Source: Anaerolineae bacterium
GTDB taxonomy: Bacteria; Chloroflexota; Anaerolineae; Promineifilales; Promineifilaceae
DNA length: 64,000 bases
Assembly: GCA_020848035.1 (NCBI GenBank)
Contig: JADLAX010000055.1
Coordinates: 22,615 to 86,614 of the forward strand
Reading direction: 5' to 3'
Shown here: positions 59,458 to 64,000 of the stretch, piece by piece
Position numbering within the stretch: position 1 is the stretch's first letter
Layout: every line of letters begins with the position of its first letter
Notes under the pieces: model-generated
What the model was told of the DNA's origin: nothing
Seen by the model: the letters and a program-made list of their open reading frames with translations, nothing else
Database searches by the model: none
Program-made: the position numbers and the translations under genes

Positions 59458-61029
59458 ATGCAGCGAAAAAAATGGATATTCTGGCAGTTTGTGAGGCTAT
59501 TTTTTGTTCTGGGTACGGTTGGTTTGGTGATGGGCTGCCGTGAAACGCCCTCCGTTCCCACACCCACACAAGAATCAGCTGAGCCTGCGCCAACGGTTGT
59601 GGCGACAGTTGAGGCAACGGCCGTTCCCCCGACAGAAAGCGCGGTGGACTCCGTTCGCGAAATTACAATTTTGTACACCAATGATGAGCATGGCTGGATG
59701 GCCGGTTTGCAAGCCGGTGCCAGTGCGGCCAACTTGGTGGGGCTGTGGCGTACGGCAGAAGGGTACCAACCAGATGGCAGCTTCTTGCTGCTGAGCGGCG
59801 GCGATATGTGGACTGGCCCGGCTATTTCTACCTGGTTTCAGGGGCAGAGTATGGCCGAAGTGATGAACGCCATGGGGTATGACGCCGCGGCTGTGGGCAA
59901 TCATGAGTTTGATTTTGGGCTGGAAATGTTACAAGCCCGGGCGGCTGAATCGGAATTTCCGTTTTTGAGCGCAAACATTCGCTATAAAGAGGATGGGAGT
60001 ACGCCAGAAGATTTGGGGATACGGCCGTATACCATCATCACCGTCAACGAGATTGAAGTGGGCATCATCGGCCTGACCACCCGCAGCACACCCACAACGA
60101 CCAATCCGGTTAACGTCGCCCAGTTCGACTTTATTGATTATGAAACCGCCCTGCGCGAGGTGGTGCCCCAGGTAAAGGCAGCCGGAGCCGAGATGATTGT
60201 GGTGCCGGGGCATATCTGCCAGGCCGAATTGGAAAGCCTGGCACAGGATGTGGCCGACCTGGGCATTCATTTGTTGGGTGGTGGGCATTGCAATGAACTG
60301 CTGGCAACCGAGGTGGATGACATTGTGCTGTTGGAAGGCGGTACGGCGTTGGCTGGTTATGCCCACGCCACGTTTCAATTTGATACGGCCAGTGACACGG
60401 TTGTCTCTGTGGAATACGGCGTGCGCAGCAACAGCGGCGGTACGGCCGATCCCATCGTTGAGTCGATTGTGATGCGTTGGCAGGAGGAGGCGGATGTTGA
60501 ACTGAACCGCACTATTGGCTACAGCGAGCAAGGTGTCGACCGCCGCAGCCCGGAAATGCAGTCGCTCATCACCGAGGCGTGGTTGTGGGCTTACCCGGCA
60601 GCTGATGTGGCCATCACCAATTTGGGCGGTATGCGGGCCGATTTGCCACCCGGCGACATTACCCTGGCCGATGTGGTGGGGGTAATGCCGTTTGACAACG
60701 TGATTGTCGAGCTGCGGCTCACCGGAGAGCAGCTGGACGTGATGCTTGGTCAAGATTCGGCGGCGGTGGGCGGTGTCTACCGCGACAACTTCCGCTGGTA
60801 TCTTAAGGCAACGGGCGAGGAGCTGGACCCGGACGCTGTTTACACCGTGTTGGTGAACGATTTTATGTACGCTGGTGGCGATGATTATGCTTTGCTGGCG
60901 GTGTATGATCCGGATGGTTACAACACGGCTATCAACTGGCGGCAGCCGGTGATTGATTGGATTATGGCCCAGGAATCATCAGTAGACGCGCCAATTGATA
61001 CGGCCGTTTCCGCCCTAACTCAGCCATGA
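59458..61029 (+). CDS. 5'-nucleotidase/UshA-family lipoprotein
   Basis: 523 aa. Lipoprotein signal ending in VMGC, then a Pro/Thr/Glu-rich spacer, then the metallophosphatase domain: ILYTNDEHGWM, LLSGGDMWTG, AVGNHEFDFG (the NHE motif), VVPGHICQ and GGGHCN. The C-terminal 5'-nucleotidase domain shows TNLGGMRADLPPGDITLADVVGVMPFDN and GGDDYALL. It hydrolyses nucleotides or related phosphoesters outside the cell. GAGGTGA precedes the ATG. Followed by a small frame and a strong terminator. Confidence 0.9.
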   Translation: MQRKKWIFWQFVRLFFVLGTVGLVMGCRETPSVPTPTQESAEPAPTVVATVEATAVPPTESAVDSVREITILYTNDEHGWMAGLQAGASAANLVGLWRTAEGYQPDGSFLLLSGGDMWTGPAISTWFQGQSMAEVMNAMGYDAAAVGNHEFDFGLEMLQARAAESEFPFLSANIRYKEDGSTPEDLGIRPYTIITVNEIEVGIIGLTTRSTPTTTNPVNVAQFDFIDYETALREVVPQVKAAGAEMIVVPGHICQAELESLAQDVADLGIHLLGGGHCNELLATEVDDIVLLEGGTALAGYAHATFQFDTASDTVVSVEYGVRSNSGGTADPIVESIVMRWQEEADVELNRTIGYSEQGVDRRSPEMQSLITEAWLWAYPAADVAITNLGGMRADLPPGDITLADVVGVMPFDNVIVELRLTGEQLDVMLGQDSAAVGGVYRDNFRWYLKATGEELDPDAVYTVLVNDFMYAGGDDYALLAVYDPDGYNTAINWRQPVIDWIMAQESSVDAPIDTAVSALTQP

Positions 61030-61072
61030 ACCAATTGACAAACGCTATCAATTTTTGTAAGGTTACGCCACG

Positions 61073-61183
61073 ATGAACCACTGGCTGATTGTGACCTACG
61101 CTCCCGTACCTACCAGCCCCGTTGCCGAGGCAGCGGGCGGCTGGCGTTTGTCACCTGATCAGCTTGGAAAATTGTTGCTCTAG
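61073..61183 (+). CDS. Possible 36-aa peptide, doubtful
   Basis: ATG 61073 to TAG 61183; MNHWLIVTYAPVPTSPVAEAAGGWRLSP... It begins 44 nt after the nucleotidase gene and ends before the terminator at 61218-61248, without a recognised ribosome site or motif. It could be a gene remnant or a chance frame. Confidence 0.25.
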   Translation: MNHWLIVTYAPVPTSPVAEAAGGWRLSPDQLGKLLL

Positions 61184-61217
61184 CCCATCAACTGATCTGC
61201 ATTTGTGAAAACGTTTG

Positions 61218-61248
61218 GCCCCGTGTCTGCCTGGCACGGGGCTTTTTT
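61218..61248 (+). terminator. Rho-independent terminator
   Basis: Stem GCCCCGTG / CACGGGGC, 9-nt loop, followed by six T. It ends the nucleotidase transcript. Confidence 0.92.
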
Positions 61249-61330
61249 GTTTTGGCCACAGAGTTCACAGAATGTTTAGAGGCTTAAGCGGATACAGTGA
61301 TTGAGTTGACATAATTTGGAGAGATGCAAC

Positions 61331-62842
61331 ATGAAGATGAGTCGATTGATGAATGAAACGCTGCGCGAAGCGTCGTCGGCGACGGAGGTGGCGGGGCACC
61401 AACTGCTGCTGCGGGCGGGGTTTGTGCGGCAGGTGGCGGCGGGCGTGTTTAGCTATTTGCACCTGGGGCAGCGTGCGCTGCAAAAAATTGAGGCCATCAT
61501 GCGGCAGGAGATGGATGCGCTGGGCGGGCAGGAAATTAAGATGCCGCTGGTGCATCCGGCGGCGCTGTGGCAGGCGTCGCGGCGGTGGTATGAGATTGAT
61601 GCGGAACTGGGGCGGCTGGTGGATAGAAACGGCCGTTCCCTCACCCTGGCCCTTTCCCACGAAGAAACCCTGGCCGACCTGGCCCGCCAGGAAATCCGGT
61701 CTTACCGACAGCTGCCGCAGATGGCTTACCACATCCAGACCAAGTGGCGCGATGACCCACGCCCACGCGCCGGGCTGATCCGCAGCCGCGAATTTACGAT
61801 GTTGGACAGCTACAGCCTGGATGCCGACGACGCCGGGCTGGAAAGGCAGTACCGGGCGCACTACGACGCTTATTTCCGCATTTTTGCCCGCTGCGGCCTG
61901 CCGGTGCTGGCGGTGGAGGCCGACGTGGGCATGATGGGTGGTACGCTGGCCCACGAGTTTATGTACCTCACACCAATTGGCGAGGACACGCTGCTGTTGT
62001 GTGATGGCTGCGGTTACCGGGCCAATCGGCAGGTGGCCACCTTTCGTAAGCCGGAAAACGGCCGCAGCACGCAAACGGTGCAGTTTGTGGCTGAACTGGT
62101 GGTTGGGCAAGAGAAGCGGGAGCAGGTGGTAACGGCCGTTCTCGCCACCCATTCTCATATCAACGAAACCAAACTGGGGCACTTGCTGGATGCGCAGCGC
62201 CTGCGCCCAACGGCCGAACAGGCCACCGACATCTGGGTGATTGATGAGGGCGTGATCGGTTGGCGCGGGCCGGTGGGCGTGGTAGCCGACATCGTGGCGG
62301 CACAGGCAGGTGATGCCTGCACCAACTGTGGCCAGCCGCTGCAAACGGCGCGTGCGGTGGAAGTGGCCAACATCTTCAAGCTGGGCACCCGCTACAGCGG
62401 CACGATGGGGGCCACATTTGTGGATGCGCTCGATGAGGCGCGGCCAATCGTGATGGGGTCGTACGGCATTGGCGTAACGCGTTTGCTGGCCTGCCTGGCA
62501 GAGCACCACCATGATAAAAAGGGGCTGTGCTGGCCGGTGAACGTGGCCCCGTACCCGGTGCATTTGCTGGTGCTGCGGGGTGGAGAGGAAACGGCCGAAT
62601 CCCTTTATCACCAGATGCGGCAAGCGGGCATTGACCTGCTCTATGACGACCGCGACGAGCGTCCAGGCGTTAAGTTCAACGATGCGGATTTGATTGGTCT
62701 GCCGCTGCGGTTGACGATAAGCCAACGTTCATTGGCGGCCGATGGGGTAGAGGTGCAGGTGCGGGCTGGGGGTGAAACGGCCGTTGTGGCGCCAAACGAC
62801 CTGCTCTCTTACGTGACCAACTGGCTGAGGTTGGCCAAATGA
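61331..62842 (+). CDS. proS: Prolyl-tRNA synthetase
   Basis: 503 aa from ATG 61331, with GGAGAG 7 nt upstream. Class II synthetase: N-terminal MSRLMNETLREASSATEVAGHQLLLRAGFVRQVAAGVF is typical of bacterial ProRS; motif 2 (TKWRDDPRPRAGLIRSREFTMLDSYS) and motif 3 (GSYGIGVTRLLA) are intact. The segment between motifs 2 and 3 is about 150 aa, with Cys pairs CDGCGYRANRQ and CTNCGQP, a bacterial-type but shortened editing insert. C-terminal anticodon-binding domain PVHLLVLRGGEET... . Essential for translation. The plus-strand spacer upstream is short and follows a CACAGAG remnant at 61256. Confidence 0.95.
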   Translation: MKMSRLMNETLREASSATEVAGHQLLLRAGFVRQVAAGVFSYLHLGQRALQKIEAIMRQEMDALGGQEIKMPLVHPAALWQASRRWYEIDAELGRLVDRNGRSLTLALSHEETLADLARQEIRSYRQLPQMAYHIQTKWRDDPRPRAGLIRSREFTMLDSYSLDADDAGLERQYRAHYDAYFRIFARCGLPVLAVEADVGMMGGTLAHEFMYLTPIGEDTLLLCDGCGYRANRQVATFRKPENGRSTQTVQFVAELVVGQEKREQVVTAVLATHSHINETKLGHLLDAQRLRPTAEQATDIWVIDEGVIGWRGPVGVVADIVAAQAGDACTNCGQPLQTARAVEVANIFKLGTRYSGTMGATFVDALDEARPIVMGSYGIGVTRLLACLAEHHHDKKGLCWPVNVAPYPVHLLVLRGGEETAESLYHQMRQAGIDLLYDDRDERPGVKFNDADLIGLPLRLTISQRSLAADGVEVQVRAGGETAVVAPNDLLSYVTNWLRLAK

Positions 62843-63324
62843 GGTGAATACGGGACCGGCCAGATAGAAACGAGACTGCCAAGCGGCTTTTTGGTGACAA
62901 TACGGCCGTATTCATACACTTTTCATGCGGTTTGCATGAGATTTTGTCTGCCCGATGATCATAATCTCATTTTGGGCTAGCGACTGTGCATACCAGTGGA
63001 GCCACACTAGCCGCAAAATCTTCCTCTGTCTGCAAATTTCTAAGGGGTTTTTTGTAGACAAAAGGGGCAAAGTTGGCAACAACTCTGCCCCTTACTGTAC
63101 CAAACATTTACATCATGATATTCAAGTGAACCACGCCAGGTTTTGAAAACGAAACGCTGTATGGTTTGCCTAAAGAATAAGCAGATTTTCACAATTTTTT
63201 GAAAGAACCTGCTTGTTTAGAGAAACGGAGGTCAATGGAAAGAAATAGAGAACAAGAAGCGCAGTTTGTAAACAGTTTTAACGTGTTTAAAAACTCCACA
63301 TTTTTTCCGAGAGGAGGAATACAA
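62843..63324. other. Spacer between proS and the solute-binding protein gene
   Basis: About 480 bp. It holds the palindrome AATACGGCCGTATT near 62899 and an inverted repeat at 63062-63092 (AAGGGGCA/TGCCCCTT arms with inner AGTTG/CAACT) without a T-run. From 63235 a frame in phase with the next gene is open (ATGGAAAGAAAT), but GAGGAGG before ATG 63325 marks the better start. No other gene seen. Confidence 0.55.
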
Positions 63325-64000
63325 ATGTTGAACAAAAAACGCTGGGCAATTTTTGCCCTCGTCATTTCCCTGGTTGCAGTTGCGTTAGCCGCCTGTACCC
63401 CCACCACCGAAACCGTCACGGTTGAGGTTACCCGCGTTGTTACCGAAACGGTTGTCGAAGAAGGCCAAACCGTCGAAGTAACCCGCATTGTTACCGAAAC
63501 CATCGTGGAAACGGTTGAGGTTGAACCCGAAGTTGTTGCTGGCCCCAAAGACCTGATCGTTTGTATGGCTCAGGAACCGGACACCATGTACCCCTACGGT
63601 GGTTCCATGCTGGCCGCTTCCGCTGTGCAGCATGCCATCTATGAAAACAACTTCACCACTTTGTCCTATGAATATCAGGCTCGTGGTTTGGAAAAAGTTC
63701 CTAGCCTGGCCGATGGCGATGCTGTAGTAGAAAGCATCGAAGTCAATGCGGGCGACGTCGCGGTGGATGCCGCCGGTAATGTTGGCCCCGTGGCCGAAGG
63801 CACCTCGCTGGTCAACAGCGCGGGCGAAACCGTTGTTTTCGACGGTACCCCCGTGATGATGGACCGCATTGTGGTGGACTTCACGATGAAACCGCGCGTC
63901 TGGTCCGATGGCGAACCGGTGAAAGCGTCTGACTCCGTCTACAGCTTCAACGTGTTGGCCGATCCCGACACCCCGGCGAGCAAGTTCACGGTTGAGCGCA
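63325..64000 (+). CDS. Family-5 extracellular solute-binding lipoprotein (ABC transporter), 3' truncated by window edge
   Basis: 225 codons visible, continuing past the window. GAGGAGG lies 7 nt before ATG 63325. Signal MLNKKRWAIFALVISLVAVALAACTP with lipobox LAAC, then a Thr/Val/Glu repeat stalk (repeated VTRVVTETVVE units, about residues 28-66), then the start of a dipeptide/oligopeptide-binding fold (DLIVCMAQEPDTMYPYGGS... and MKPRVWSDGEPVKASDSVYSF). It captures peptides or other solutes for an ABC importer. The long Val/Thr stalk is common in Chloroflexota solute-binding proteins. Confidence 0.9.
   Translation, partial: MLNKKRWAIFALVISLVAVALAACTPTTETVTVEVTRVVTETVVEEGQTVEVTRIVTETIVETVEVEPEVVAGPKDLIVCMAQEPDTMYPYGGSMLAASAVQHAIYENNFTTLSYEYQARGLEKVPSLADGDAVVESIEVNAGDVAVDAAGNVGPVAEGTSLVNSAGETVVFDGTPVMMDRIVVDFTMKPRVWSDGEPVKASDSVYSFNVLADPDTPASKFTVER

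Noticed and set aside
61256..61330. Longer proS start at the TTG at 61316
   Set aside because: ATG 61331 has a better ribosome-site spacing (GGAGAG, 7 nt) and matches the usual ProRS N-terminus.
1..64000. CRISPR arrays, rRNA or tRNA genes, transposase genes
   Set aside because: I looked for regularly spaced repeats, tRNA-like folds and transposase motifs and saw none; the only mobile elements are the two MITEs.

Overview
The window comes from a phototrophic member of the Chloroflexota, probably outside the classical Chloroflexus/Roseiflexus families. It carries a type-II (quinone) reaction centre with its L and M subunits fused into one protein, a tetraheme reaction-centre cytochrome, B808-866-type light-harvesting peptides and a blue copper protein resembling auracyanin, a set known from filamentous anoxygenic phototrophs. 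No chlorosome gene is visible. The many Thr/Pro-linked lipoproteins fit Anaerolineae/Caldilineae/Ardenticatenia-like lineages, but the genus cannot be fixed from the sequence alone. The octamer ACGGCCGT is strikingly frequent throughout.

Layout. 1-3.6 kb: the 3' part of a TPR-GAF hybrid histidine kinase. 3.7-7.6 kb (minus strand): an auracyanin-like lipoprotein, then a tightly overlapping set of a PucC/BCH-type transporter, a methyltransferase and a geranylgeranyl-reductase-like flavoprotein. 7.9-9.2 kb (minus): a MerR regulator with a cobalamin-binding domain that keeps the CarH W-x9-EH and distal His signature, so a probable B12-based light sensor, divergent from the puf genes. 9.7-35 kb (plus): a compact photosynthesis gene cluster in the order pufB, pufA, pufLM (fused), pufC, bchG, bchP, puhE, bchO, bchF, bchC, bchX, DUF169, TM-HhH protein, bchY, bchZ, pucC-like, lipoprotein, 47-aa membrane peptide, bchI, bchH, thioredoxin-like lipoprotein, MNT nucleotidyltransferase, bchD, possibly followed by an alpha/beta hydrolase. 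It encodes Mg insertion (BchHID), the chlorophyllide-to-bacteriochlorophyllide steps (BchXYZ, BchF, BchC), esterification and tail reduction (BchG, BchP), the reaction centre and antenna. Genes for dark protochlorophyllide reduction (bchLNB), the cyclase, bchM and carotenoids are not recognised in intact form, so must lie elsewhere.

36-50 kb: an MhqR/MhqO/MhqD-like quinone-detoxification set invaded by two copies of a MITE-like element, a CocE/S15 hydrolase, an S9 peptidase, a non-pyrrolysine MttB-family methyltransferase, a B12-type radical SAM protein, a creatininase-family protein with a duplicated 3' tail, and a lipoprotein. 50-52 kb is gene-poor and includes a frameshifted CrtA-like gene. 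52-64 kb holds housekeeping genes: SpoU rRNA methylase, phosphoesterase, malate dehydrogenase, an M50-type protease, methylmalonyl-CoA epimerase, a vWA lipoprotein, a UshA-type nucleotidase, prolyl-tRNA synthetase and the start of a family-5 solute-binding lipoprotein.

Standout observations: the compact cluster combining fused pufLM with a puhE homologue; the CarH-like regulator at its boundary; uncharacterised genes embedded between core bch genes; two oppositely oriented ~183-bp MITEs with 14-bp terminal repeats, perfect 8-bp target duplications and compensatory stem changes; and the over-represented palindrome ACGGCCGT.
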